Shown: one piece after another, positions 47,790-58,816 of the stretch
Numbering within the stretch: the stretch's first letter is position 1
How the letters are laid out: every line of letters starts with the position of its first letter
DNA from: Carallia brachiata
Lineage: Eukaryota; Streptophyta; Magnoliopsida; Malpighiales; Rhizophoraceae
Length of the DNA stretch: 64,000 bases
Direction of reading: 5' to 3'
Assembly (NCBI GenBank): GCA_021464245.1
Contig: JADCRB010000032.1
Span: 885,748 to 949,747, forward strand
Made by a program: the position numbers and the translations under genes
Notes under the pieces: model-generated
Database searches by the model: none
The model's input: only the letters and a program-made list of their open reading frames with translations
What the model was told of the DNA's origin: nothing

Positions 47790-48854
47790 TCACGACCGAT
47801 CCGACCAGCCGTTCATCAGAAACTCCCGGAACTCGGCGTACTCCTTCAAACCTTTATCAAAAACTCCATACCGAATTAATGGCGGCAAGAACATCCAGTA
47901 GCCGGTGACCAACACGAATCCAACGGCCAAGGGAGTCGATATCAACCTCGGCAACCGCCACCTGTCGTTAATCGCATTCTTCACGGCAACCTCCGCCACC
48001 ATACACGCGCCGTGGAGCAGAAAGTACCAAATGACCTCCCACGTGGGCCACACGCCCCCCAAGTACGAGAAAATCAGCTCGTGCATGACACCCGACACGA
48101 CGAAAGTCCCGAAAATCGCAGCGAGCTGAGCCGGCTTCCGACCGATGAGACCCGTAAAGGTTCTGCGGACCGGTTCGTATACGGTCGGTCGCAAAATACT
48201 ACTAACCATAAGGTTCCACCTTCTGCCCCAAAAGTCTTGGAGTGAGCTCGAGAGGTAGGGCTTGTTGAACTGTGGCTCGAGCTCGAATCCAAACAAAGCC
48301 TGAGCCAGGTAGCCCGCCATGGCTAGCGATATTTCAAGGAAAAAAAATGTCTGTAAACAATATAAGAATAAGACAATATTTGGATGAATATGTTCCCTAT
48401 AGTCACATAGACGTACCAACAAAGCATAAATTACAACTTTCCTTGCATAACTCAGAACCGATTTTTGGGATATTTTAGGAACTGGGTTTTGTTTATCTTG
48501 GCCATTTGCATGTGAATTTTGATGCTGGGATTGTTGGATTTTGATGGGCAAGGAAGCAACAGCCGCGAAAAGGGCCAGAGAGAGCGGTGGATTAGAGGAG
48601 GATAAAGGGCCTTTTCCATAAGCGAAAAGCAAGAGCTTGAAGTTGGCGAGCCAAGCTAAGAAGAAAGCTGTGGTGCCCCGTAGATGAAAAGAAGAGTAAC
48701 TGAGAGGCACTGCAAGAAAAAAGCACATAACTGGTAGCACACAAAGGAGTCTTTTGGGCCCTTTTGGGATGATTTTTTCAAGGGCAAAGCAGTATGTGAG
48801 TGAGACAATGACCAAGAGGGACACCTTGAGGAAGCTGTATATTTCTCCTTCCAT
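47790..48854 (-). CDS. MBOAT acyltransferase: long-chain-alcohol wax synthase / sterol O-acyltransferase-like
   Basis: One-exon gene for a 354-residue multi-pass ER membrane protein, the standard size and structure for the plant jojoba-type wax synthase family. Members esterify fatty alcohols or sterols with acyl-CoA; the Arabidopsis sterol acyltransferase ASAT1 belongs here, so the acceptor is uncertain. About eight hydrophobic segments are visible, starting FLKVSLLVIVSLTYCFALEK. The family hallmark DFWGRRWNLMV is at 207-217, and the MBOAT active-site His is His258 in FVVSGVMHELIF. The C-terminal YWMFLPPLIRYG segment is also typical. The hydrophilic loop at 107-133 (QQSQHQNSHANGQDKQ...) is the most variable part. 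A 60-bp relic of a related gene lies at 55958-56017. Confidence 0.93.
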   Translation of the reverse strand: MEGEIYSFLKVSLLVIVSLTYCFALEKIIPKGPKRLLCVLPVMCFFLAVPLSYSSFHLRGTTAFFLAWLANFKLLLFAYGKGPLSSSNPPLSLALFAAVASLPIKIQQSQHQNSHANGQDKQNPVPKISQKSVLSYARKVVIYALLVRLCDYREHIHPNIVLFLYCLQTFFFLEISLAMAGYLAQALFGFELEPQFNKPYLSSSLQDFWGRRWNLMVSSILRPTVYEPVRRTFTGLIGRKPAQLAAIFGTFVVSGVMHELIFSYLGGVWPTWEVIWYFLLHGACMVAEVAVKNAINDRWRLPRLISTPLAVGFVLVTGYWMFLPPLIRYGVFDKGLKEYAEFREFLMNGWSDRS

Positions 48855-48983
48855 TTTTCTTTTTTCTTTTTGCTTTCTCTTTGCACTAACGTTAGGAGAG
48901 AAATGAAGAAAAGAGCTTTTAACACAAGAAAAATCTAGCGGTTTTGGACTGATTAATAATTTAATGAAGTCAATCCAAGGATG

Positions 48984-48996
48984 TATATATATGTGT
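48984..48996 (-). promoter_or_regulatory. Putative TATA box of the wax synthase-like gene
   Basis: On the minus strand the sequence reads ATATATATACATC, about 130 bp upstream of the start codon at 48854, preceded by a CA-repeat. This is a reasonable core promoter position with a leader of about 100 nt. Confidence 0.4.
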
Positions 48997-49693
48997 GTGT
49001 GGAAACATTGATGTTTTCTCTATGTGGAAACCACAAGGTGAATGGTTGTACCAAATTTCTCAAAGGTAGCTACTTTGATCTAATTTAGAGTAAAGTTACG
49101 TAGGCACGTATTTAATCAAACATACAATTAATTGAGAGATATTTAATAATTTATTTAATTCTTTAAAATTTAATATATAATTTACGATTTAACTATTTAC
49201 ATTATTGTGTACTCACTACATTTTTTAATTATTTGTCTAACTGTTGTTCCGTTTAACTTAGCTCAAATAATTCTTTTAGTAATTGATGGATTTGAGCGTA
49301 GAAAATAGTAACGCGGTTTTTTTTTTCCGTTTTTTCTATTTCCTTCTTTGCCGGCCTCACAAGTGTTTTTTTTTTCTTTTTCCGAATTTCAACTATCGAA
49401 AAAAATGAAGTGAACCGGAAATGCCAAAGGGAAACGGACGGATGGTAAATTTTAGTATTTTCTGACATGACTTTTGTTTTGCTTGCATGACATAAGTGGA
49501 GAATTTCTGCATTGATAGTTCCACTAATGGTCATTTCCCGTTTTTGTTTCTTTGCTGTAGGGACCCCTTTTTGATCACCAGGTAAATTAATTGTTTTTTT
49601 AAAAAATAATGTTCACAAAAATCACAGGGAATTACATGTCATGCATGCATTTTGTGTGAAGATGAGCACCGACAATTTGATTTCATCAAGACT
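48997..49693. other. Distal upstream region of the wax synthase-like gene
   Basis: Unique, AT-rich sequence with T-runs at 49317-49328 and 49365-49380. No gene or paired repeat seen. Confidence 0.4.
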
Positions 49694-49787
49694 GTACGTT
49701 ATGATCTCTTGATCAGGCAGTTGATGTGTACATCAATACAGTACGTTATGATCTCTTGATCAGGCGGTTGATGTGTGCATCAATTCA
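49694..49787. repeat. 47-bp tandem duplication, two copies
   Basis: GTACGTTATGATCTCTTGAT starts at 49694 and again at 49741, and each copy continues through CAGGCRGTTGATGTGTRCAT and CAATWCA. The copies differ at only a few positions, so the duplication is recent. Confidence 0.92.
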
Positions 49788-51521
49788 GTACTTTGTGAAT
49801 GTATACACCATAATTTTTAAACTCGGATCAAACCTACCCGAGCTTGGGATTTGGTTCATAGGATTAACGGTCCGACCATTATTATTCCAATCGCACCAAT
49901 GGATTAAATCTTGTTTTCTAAAAAATAATTAGTATATTCATATTATATAATTTTTTTCGGTAATCTATTCATATTATATAATTATAAATAAAAATTTAGT
50001 TGATATTTTTCTATAAGTATTCCAAAACAAAATAATATAATTAGATACAATTTTTTGGGGAAAAAAAAATAAAAAAAACTTTTAATATTGACGTTACAGG
50101 TTCACTATTTTTCGAACCGAGCTGGTGCAAGCAATTTTTTTTTTGTGACTTTTTTCTCTGATTAAATTAGAAAACCAAATTAATTTAACTTTATGTTACA
50201 GATTCAATATTCGACTGCCGGATTAATTCGGTTTGCAAAACCAAATCAATGCCTTGGTAGTAATAATACATGAAAAAGAAAGAATAAAGAACAAATGGAC
50301 CCATGAGAAGGACGCCAAAATAATTGCCGATCAATAAGCATCACGTTCTATAAAGAAATGGGACGCGGGATTTTGAGGGTTGTTGTCCTTTAACAAGTAG
50401 TTATAATGAAAACAAGTTGCCATTTAGTGATAATTTGACAAAAGTGGACCACCACCCGATGTCTGTGTGGTCAATAATGAACAGAGGTAAATGTCAATGG
50501 TCTAAGATTCTTTCTGATCATCTTCACGTCAAAATGAAACTGAATTCAAACCGTTGATATTTCCCTGTGATTTGCGGCATTCTTATGTGGAGGATTGGCA
50601 TTTTCTACTTTTCACCGCAAGCTGTTATGTGCATGTTGTGCCCACCACCGATGAATTGTCCTCGGATTCGGAATAAAGGGTCGACCGTATAGAGTTTGTT
50701 TTGTTGATGTTAATCATGGCAATCTAGACACCAAAATTGGAGAGAGGGTCGATCAAGCAAAGCTAAAGATCAACTACCAATAAGGCACAATTTAATACGT
50801 GTAGGAGTTGTTTTTAAAACTAAATTTTGAATTTCAGACGAAATTAATTAACTGTAAAAAAAGGTAAAGAGTAACGAATGTTATTTGTATTTTTTAATTA
50901 ATAAATTTTAACATAAATTAATTAACGAGGACCTCTACACCTTATCTTATCAATTAATTTAGCATTTCAAGTAAAAAAAACTCGATAGCATATTACTAGA
51001 TTAGATTGATCAAAATTAGGAGGTTGTAGAAGCGGTAAATGATGCAACTCTCCATTCAGCTTGAAAGGTAATACTGGAATTTTGCAGGATTATTCAATTA
51101 TTTTTTGGTAAAAAACCAATTTACAACATGTATGCATTAATGCATGCAAGGTTTTTGGCTTTTTTAATGTCATCAAGTTCTCGAGAAAACATGGACGAAA
51201 AAATTTCTCACAAAAACAAAAACGAAAATTGATGACTTTGGAATTTATTTGGCTTGAACTCGGGACCCTTATAGCAGCTTTCTCTCAAACTACCGTTTGG
51301 CCAACGATTAAATAGAATGTTACTATAAAAGGTTAAGATATGCATTAATTATATAGCATGCACTTATTTAAATAGCGACTCTCAGGAATTGTAATCAGAT
51401 GTACTTTTCTTCACAAATTTGTTTTTGCATTAATTTGCTATTGCATTTGGGAAATGTGACAATAATCAGCTTTCTCTCACACAAAGATGCTTTCAGTCTC
51501 AGCAGTTTTCCCAACGACAAC
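49788..51521. other. Gene-free spacer
   Basis: AT-rich and unique sequence. No reading frame with protein-like composition. Contains A/T runs at 50055-50075 and 50880-50990. Confidence 0.4.
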
Positions 51522-51536
51522 CAGTGGCGGAGCCAC
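51522..51536. other. Solo terminus CAGTGGCGGAGCCAC
   Basis: This 15-mer matches the terminal repeat of the hAT-like element at 58817-59652, but no matching right end is visible downstream before the foldback or within the next 2 kb. It is probably a truncated relative. Confidence 0.4.
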
Positions 51537-51821
51537 ATGATTGGGAATTGGGGCAACTATCTCCGTTGAAAATAAAAAATAAAGTATGATTTACTTCAAA
51601 TTATGTTATTAATTTTATTAAAATTTATATTTAAAATTTGACTTTCATATTTTTATTCCTACTCTTTTTTTTTTTTTCAATTGACGTCTCTACTTTCTTA
51701 TCATTATCTTTAATTTAACTAACTCTTAAATTTTTAAATTTTAGTACATAATCAATAAGCAAACATCCTCCTATTTAAACATATCTCTACGTTGTGAAAA
51801 AAGATAAAAACTACATATGAA

Positions 51822-53075
51822 AGGGATAAAGGTCAATTTTATCTAAAATCTTTGTCATAATTTTTATCTATTATATTTTTTGTGTGAAAATCAATCAACT
51901 CTGTTATCTCCATTATAATAATTTTACCTAATCGTTACTTTAACTGTTAAGTTAGCTGACGTGGCAATTAACGGAGTACCACGTCAGCCAACTTCACTCC
52001 CGCTAATTGCCACATCATAAAATAATAATGACATAGTATAAAGATCAAATTTACTCAAAACCTATGTAATTTGTTGATTTTTACCCCTAACGTTTTTTTT
52101 TATGAAAATCAGTATAAAAGGTTTTCTCTTTTACACAATTATACACAACTGTTAATTTTTCTGTCAATTACACTGTGGCAACTGACGGAACACTACATCA
52201 ACAAATTTATGCCTAATCAACAGCCACATCATCTCAACTTGATGATATGACAGTTTTTATTTTTCAAAAATTTAAAAAAATAATTTCAAAATATGTTAAT
52301 ATTTAATTAAAAATGAACTTATTTTAATTTTTTTAACAAAAAAATTACTCAATTTAATGAAAGGTTTAAAATAAAAATAATTAACGCTTGAAGGATTTTG
52401 GATTTGAAAAATTTTGATTTTATTAGATAAAATTAACTTTAGAAAAGTTTTGGATTTGAAGGTTTTGATTTTATTAAGTAAAATTGATTTTAAATTGAAT
52501 TCCTTTTTTAGTTTTTCATTAAACTGATTTTTTTTTAGAAAATTAAATAAAGTTTATTTTTAATTAAATATCAACATATTTTAAAAATCTTTTTTTTAGA
52601 TTTTTGAAAAATAAAAAAAATCACATTATCACTTTGTTGATGACGTGGCAGCACTTGAGATGACGCGATAGCTGATTGGGCACAACTTTACTGACGTGGC
52701 GCTCTATCAGCTGCCATGTCATCGTGATTAATGAAAAAATTGACGATTAAGTATAATTTTGCGACGGAGAAATCGTTTTGTACCAGTTTTCACAAAAAAA
52801 TATTATGGATAAAAATTAACAAACTGCCATAAATTTTAGATAAAATTGACTTTTATGTCACGTCATCATTATTTGGTGACGTGATAATTAGTGGGGGAGA
52901 AGTTAACTGACATGGCACTCTGTTAATTATCATGTCAGTCAATTTAACGGTTAAAGTAATGATTTGGTAAAATTATTATAATAGTGATAATATAATAGGT
53001 CGATTTTCACATAAAAAATCATAATAGATAAAAATTAATAAACTAAAAAATTTTAGTCAAAATGACCTTATTCCT
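51822..53075. mobile_element. 1.25-kb foldback element (long inverted repeat)
   Basis: The left end AGGGATAAAGGTCAATTTTA is mirrored by the right end, which reads AGGAATAAGGTCATTTTGAC on the other strand. The match continues inward through both halves: GAAAATCAATC/GAAAATCGACC, TTATAATAATTTTACC, ACGTGGCA/CATGGCA blocks, AAAATCAGTATAAAAGG/AAAACTGGTACAAAACG, TTTTTCAAAAATTTAAAAAA and AAATATGTTAATATTTAATT. The mirror centre is near 52448, so each arm is about 620 nt with little or no loop. The arms differ by many substitutions. No coding capacity. A clear target duplication was not found, so the superfamily (MULE-type foldback is the best guess) is open. Confidence 0.82.
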
Positions 53076-54715
53076 GTACGAAACGTCCCGTCCATGCCCC
53101 TCCAAGTCTTGCAGTGAAGACGATTAGAAGAAAACAAAACAACCTTAAAACAAATCTCATCTCTAATTATCATCATTTTCCTGAATTTTGTGAGTTAAGG
53201 TAAAAAATTTTATGCCTCAGTATTCTTTGCTTATTTTCTTAAGTTCAACTCTTGATTTCTCTCTTCTAATATAATTCAAATTTTTAGAGTTTTTTTTATA
53301 ATATCATTCTTTAAGTTAAAAGAAAAAAAAAACGAAGCCATAAATAAGTAAGCGAGTCATTTTTTTTTTTGGGTCATGGCTTAAGGATTCTAACATATTT
53401 TTTCGGATGCATCAGTCTCCACAATTGTAATATTATTTTTAATTGTTAGAAATGATTATTTTGTTATCCTTTGGAATTCATGAATTTTTTTTTGGTCTGA
53501 TGCACATCTGATGTGGTAATGCTACATTAGTAAGGGTTTTTTTTTTCTTTTTTTTTTTCTAAAATTTAACTTTTAATTAATATTTAATATTATCCTAAAT
53601 ATATCTAGTTATATCTTAAATTTTTATTTTTTTTCTTTAGAAAAGATTTTTTTTTTTCTGCTAATGCCGGGTGGGGGCCGGAACATAATTGCTGGCCCTC
53701 CAACCTTTCCTCTATTTCTAAGTACCATATAATAAAAAATGAGAACTATAGTTTTCCTGTCGATTCTTACATCTGAAAAATTATAAGATACGCATACATA
53801 CATACAAACGTGTACACAATATATACATACAATAAGTGTGTGTGTGAGTGCATGTAAGAAGGGGATTGATATTTTCACACAGAAAAAAGCTTCCTACACG
53901 CACAAATAATAATTAAAAGTGGGCTTTCATCATTATTTTTTACGTGTATAAAATTATTTTAACGTGTAAATAGCATCTGCCATGTAAGAATTAAGATGTA
54001 GCTTTTGTTGCAATAAATGCCCGTATAGGAATATCTGTAACGAATATCTGCTTTGTTGTCTCCATATAACTGCCCCCCATCGCCAGGATAAGGGAGTAAA
54101 GATTATCTTAAATACGTCATCGATTTATATGGACCACACTCTTCCTCACGATAAATATATATAATGAGAAATCTATTTAAAATTTCCAATTGCACTCATT
54201 TAATTTTTGAGTTCTTTATTTTTTTTAAACAAGAAAAATTTATTGTAAGTATATTAATTATTAAATTTATAAATTTGGTTGAAATCATTCTTATTTGTCT
54301 GCCTCATTTAACTCTATTCATAAGAAAAGATTCACTACTTCAGCATTATTTGGTCAGAGTAAACGATGTTAACAAGTTTGAAATCAGGGACACGCGGCGG
54401 TCATGTTCAATCGGACAATTTCAAAAGTCAAAACCTTTACGCACTGTCCGTAGGACTCGAATCCAAATCAAATATATGAAAATCACGTCGAGTTATTACT
54501 ATACTACCACTTCACGTGGTTAATTCAATTTTAATGGAAATTCTTATTCCCCTTGTTGTGTTTTTTGTTTTTTTGGAGAACGGTTATACCAAGTTGTGCC
54601 TGGATAAATATTTTTTTATTTTATTTTTTAAAAATTAAAATTAAAATTTGAATGAATGCTATCTAACTTTTACATACTAAACCTTGGGTAGAATCACGTT
54701 AGCTTGCAGACAGAA
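53076..54715. other. Gene-free spacer
   Basis: AT-rich with T-runs (53347-53360, 53538-53560, 53648-53660). A tRNA-like GACTCGAATCC phrase at 54455 has no cloverleaf around it. No gene recognised. Confidence 0.4.
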
Positions 54716-54723
54716 GGGCAAAC

Positions 54724-55354
54724 CAATGTTTTAAGAAACGAACCGGTCACTAAATCAGAAAATTAGTAGTTCAAGGTTCAACCGGTTCGACTTGTATAAC
54801 CGTAGTTGAACCGGTAAAAATTGGTATTTAATATTAAATATTAAAAATTAAATTTTTATATAGTTTATATAATTATATAAAATGTTATATTATATAAGAA
54901 TGATGATAAATATTTAAAATAAAGTGTATTTTAACAATTATATTAATTTACATACATTAAGAATATTACAATTAGTATATTTAACAAAATATAATTTATA
55001 AAAATTAATTAAAAAATAATATTTATAAATGGTGGTTAAATATTAATTTTTTTAGTTTTAAAAATTAAATTGAAAATTTTAATTGAGGAATAAGTTGAAA
55101 TTTTTAGTTAAAATTAGAATTTTAATTATAATTTAGATAAAATTTTAGGTCAAATTATAATTTAAAATTTTTTGATTTAAATTAAACCGATTCAATCGGT
55201 CTGATTTTTTACCAGTTTTTTCGATTTTTAACCGATTTTTTTCTGTCCGTTCTGCATCCCTTTTTTAGGACTAAATCGGACCGGACTTAAGATCGGTCAC
55301 CGATTTAATCGATTGAACCAGTCGGTCCAATTCGGTCCGATTCTAATTGACATG
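54724..55354. mobile_element. Non-autonomous hAT-like element, copy B (631 bp, inverted relative to copy A)
   Basis: Its AT-only core, for example ATTTAATATTAAATATT then TTAACAAAATATAATTTATA, is the reverse complement of 39180-39420. Subterminal GAACCGGT/CGGTCC motifs match copy A. Flanks GGGCAAAC (54716-54723) and GGACAGAC (55355-55362) fit an 8-bp target duplication with two transitions. The degraded duplication suggests that copy B is older than copy A. No coding capacity. Confidence 0.82.
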
Positions 55355-55362
55355 GGACAGAC

Positions 55363-55957
55363 AGAACAATGGTCCCAGACGTTGCAGGAACTGGGCTCAT
55401 CTGGGACCAATGACGGGACCAGCAGTGAAGGGGCTCGTTGGCTGACCCTATCCCTTTGCTTGGCATGCGGGGAAGAGGAGTAGGAAGAGGATAAAAATAA
55501 AAGGATTGAATGTCAGAGGAGAAGAACCTATTTTATTTTTTTGTGTTTAAAATAGTATAATATAAAAAAAAAAAGTTAAAAATGTTGTAATTGAAAATAG
55601 TAAAAAATAAGAGATATATATATATATTATAATATCAGTTTTATCTCTAAAAATTTTAATTAAAAATTATAAAATGAGGGACAAATAATGTATTTAATAT
55701 AAAAAAACACAAAAAAGAGAGAGAGAGAGGGCCAAATTCCACGCAATTTCCCCAATAGGAAAAATTGCTTTTGGGCGGGGCCCACATGATCCCCACAATT
55801 TTTTAGTCATTCTTTCCTCTCTTCCAAATAACAAACATTTTCCTTTCTATTTCAATTGCATTCCACTTGCATTGATTCCCCACACATTCTCTCTTCCCAA
55901 ACAAGGGGTGAGGCGAGTCCAGTGTATTGTAGGCTGACCCTCAGGCCCTTCGTTCCA
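55363..55957. other. Gene-free spacer
   Basis: Unique sequence with an AT patch at 55550-55690 and a short GA run at 55714-55728. Nothing gene-like before the wax-synthase relic. Confidence 0.4.
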
Positions 55958-56017
55958 TAGCTCAGAACCCAACGGCGGCCGTGTTTAGGAACTGTGTTTT
56001 GCTTATCTTGGCCATTT
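55958..56017 (-). pseudogene. 60-bp relic of a wax synthase-like paralogue
   Basis: It matches 48448-48507 of the wax synthase-like gene with identical spacing. CATAGCTCAGAACCCA pairs with CATAACTCAGAACCGA, then twelve unlike bases, then TTTAGGAACTGTGTTTTGCT pairs with TTTAGGAACTGGGTTTTGTT. On the minus strand it still reads NGQDKQNTVPK followed by VLSY, against NGQDKQNPVPK and VLSY in the gene. Nothing on either side continues the match. Confidence 0.65.
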
Positions 56018-57309
56018 TGATTTGGTGTTCTTTGTTTTAGCCATTTAATAGGTGTTCTTTGCTCGTTCGGGCCATCGAGATGTTTGATTTATTTATGTGG
56101 GATTCTTTAGGTCTTTTTTGCCCCTTTTCTTTACTTACCTAGCCTTTCTCTGGTAACACATGTGTGTAGACTAAGGAAAAATGGTATACATTTTCTGAAT
56201 TGCAAATCAATGAGGAATGTGGGGGTAGTTATTATATAAAAATAGCAAATTCCCTCATTTCAAATCAATAAAATGTTAGATGTCATTAATTTAATTGTAT
56301 AATTTTTATCAGTCTTTTAAACCTTTTTTCTTTTGTGAAAACATCGTCTACACAGTGGTGTAAGTGTTGTGTATCATGACAATGAGGAGTTACCAAAATT
56401 ATAATCCATGTCTTAATTTCACATAAAATATTCTGCAGAGTAAGTCCTCGCCGAATATAGGTTTAAAAAGCACAGCCGTCCATATTGACAATTCAACATA
56501 GCTCCTTGTCGCTGGAAATCGGCCCCAGTCATGTTCTCAATATTTCGAAGGCAAAATAGAAGACTGAGGATAGATTAATTTTGACTTATATGACCCTGCT
56601 GAGAAGATTTTGCCCTTATGGGATCGCCCATGGTCGATTACGGGTTTTAACAACGTGGATGTAAGATACGGAACCAACGGAGATAACAGCCCACCCTATA
56701 TTCACATTTTAGTTGGGGCAATTGCCGAAATGTATAAGCAATATTAGATTCTAATATAAATTGTTTAGTTGTTTCCGTTCAAAAATTGCATTTGTTCCAA
56801 CTTATATAAGAAGTTAGATAAAAAAATTAATATTTTTTTCTTCATTAACAGTTTTACAAATTCAATTCCTATAAACATTAAATTTGCATGCAATTATACT
56901 TTGATCCTACCGCAGAAAATTTTTAAATCCGCCCTAGTCACACATTTATGGAAAGTTTTTCAATACGCCAAAGTAGGAGCAATTGGCTTGAATAAATATA
57001 AAATATGGCAACCCAAAAACGGAGCGAGTGGCTGCGTTTCCCAGACGTTTGGTGGCATAAATTGAGATAACGTGAAAAAGAATGTCCTTTTATTAATGAC
57101 AGATATGAAGAGTCAAAACAAACAAAAACAAGAATATATATATATTTTTTAAGCATCCAATCTTTCTAAGCAAATGTCGGCAACTGATAAAAGAGAATTA
57201 ATACAATTATTGGTGGTCGACTCTTGTACGTTTGACCCATAAATATTATTGTTATCTAATTTAATAATTAATTCCGGCGACTATTGAGAAATAAAGAGAC
57301 CAATTTATA
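56018..57309. other. Gene-free spacer
   Basis: Mixed unique sequence. The short open frame at 56769-57065 lacks motifs and has AT-driven composition. No repeat ends were paired. Confidence 0.4.
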
Positions 57310-58215
57310 ACGTAATATGAAATCATACCTAGTGTTGGAAAACAAAGAATTAAAAAAAAAAAAAGAAATCATAATGTAATATGGAAATCCTACACTAGAT
57401 AAGAAAACAAAAAATAAAAAGAAGAAATACTAATGTAATATAGAAATACTACCAATATAGGATAGGAAAACAAAATGTAAAACGAAGTAATATTTTAATG
57501 TATATGGAAATTCCACCCAAGATAGGAAAACAACAAATAAAAAAAAGAAATCTTAATGAAATATTGAAATCTTATCTTGTATGGGAAAACAAAAAGTTAA
57601 AAGAAGAAATCCTAATATAATATGGAAATCCTACCCATATAGGATAGGAAAAGAAAATAAAAGGAAGACATTCTGATATAATATGGAAATCCTATTGAAA
57701 AACAAAAAGTCAAAAAGAAGAAATACAAATCTAATATAGAAATCATATCCAAGATAGGAAATTGAAAGTTAAACAGAAGAAATACTAATGTATATGGAAA
57801 TCCACCCAAGATAGGAAAACAACAAATAAAAAGAAGAAATCCTGATGTAATATTAAAATCCTATCCTTGTCTCGGTAGGAAAACAAAAGGTTAAGAAGAA
57901 GAAATCCTGTTGTTCTATGGAAATCTTACCTGGGATATGGGGGAAAAAAGAAAGTCTAATGTAATATGGAAATCCTACCCATGGTAGGAAAAACATAAGT
58001 AAAAAGAAGAATTTCTAATGTAATATAAAAATCCTACCCAGGATAAGAAAATAAAAAAAAAATATCTTTAGGTAAATATGAAAATCATACCTAGTGCAGG
58101 AAAACTAAAGAAAAAAAAAAACTTTCTGTAATATGGAAATCCTATCCGGCGTAGGAAAACAATAATAAAAAGAATAAATATTGTCAAAAAAATAATAATA
58201 AAAAGAAGAAATCTT
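57310..58215. repeat. Minisatellite, about 15 imperfect units of ~60 bp
   Basis: The phrase GTAATATGGAAATCCTACCC recurs at about 57378, 57438, 57502, 57561, 57620, 57681, 57735, 57792, 57850, 57915, 57964, 58023, 58076 and 58133, with spacings of 49-65 bp. Each unit continues as AAGATAGGAAAACAAAAA and AAAAAGAAGAAATCCTAAT. Units differ by substitutions and small indels. It has no open frame, and units lack the fixed-repeat/unique-spacer structure of a CRISPR array. Confidence 0.88.
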
Positions 58216-58808
58216 GTCCAAGTAAAAAAAATTTATGGATTTTTTTTAGTCTGAAACCGCTCAGCATTCAACTTATTGGCCTGATTAATTTAAACTAACC
58301 CTGAAGAGTGGCAAAAATCTCCCAACATGCATTTAACGTAATTATATTTTTAAAACTCAAATCTGAAACCTATAGTTAAATAGTGAAGAATCTGCATTAA
58401 CATTTCTAGTAGAATTAATGGATTCGTGCTTAAGCATTTACAAATTGTTGAAGAAACTGGGCATTGGGGATTCTCCAATCATTATTTATGAATTGAAAGC
58501 CCAAAAGCCAGAGGTGATACCCAAAGCAAGATTAGGCCCCTTTCTGCCATTCATGTTCTCTGCATCATCAAAGGCAGTTTTCGTAGCAAACCTCCGTCAA
58601 TTATCTTCATCTTGATTACAAATTTTGTTTATAAATTTATGTATAAGCCACCTTATTTTAACTAGGATTTACTAGAGTTGTTGATGGCATTCGAGTCTCA
58701 GCCTACTCGCACGAAAGAGGAAAATTGAATATGATTCATTGATAGAAAAGATCTTCAACACAATGTATCGTGCTTATAGTTTTAACATTCAATTTAGTTT
58801 TGTAATGG
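58216..58808. other. Gene-free spacer
   Basis: Unique sequence between the minisatellite and the 836-bp transposon. A 65-codon open frame at 58418-58615 has no recognisable motif and is probably chance. Confidence 0.4.
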
Positions 58809-58816
58809 TGGACTAG

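Noticed and set aside
51813..51830. 9-bp target duplication of the 1.25-kb foldback (ACATATGAA versus GTACGAAAC)
   Set aside because: Too many mismatches to claim, so the transposon superfamily is left open.
51522..53110. A complete hAT-like element starting at CAGTGGCGGAGCCAC and enclosing the foldback
   Set aside because: No matching inverted terminus or target duplication was found on the right, so only a solo end is reported.
57310..58215. CRISPR-like regular repeat array
   Set aside because: Units diverge along their full length, spacing varies from 49 to 65 bp, there are no unique spacers, and this is a plant nuclear genome.
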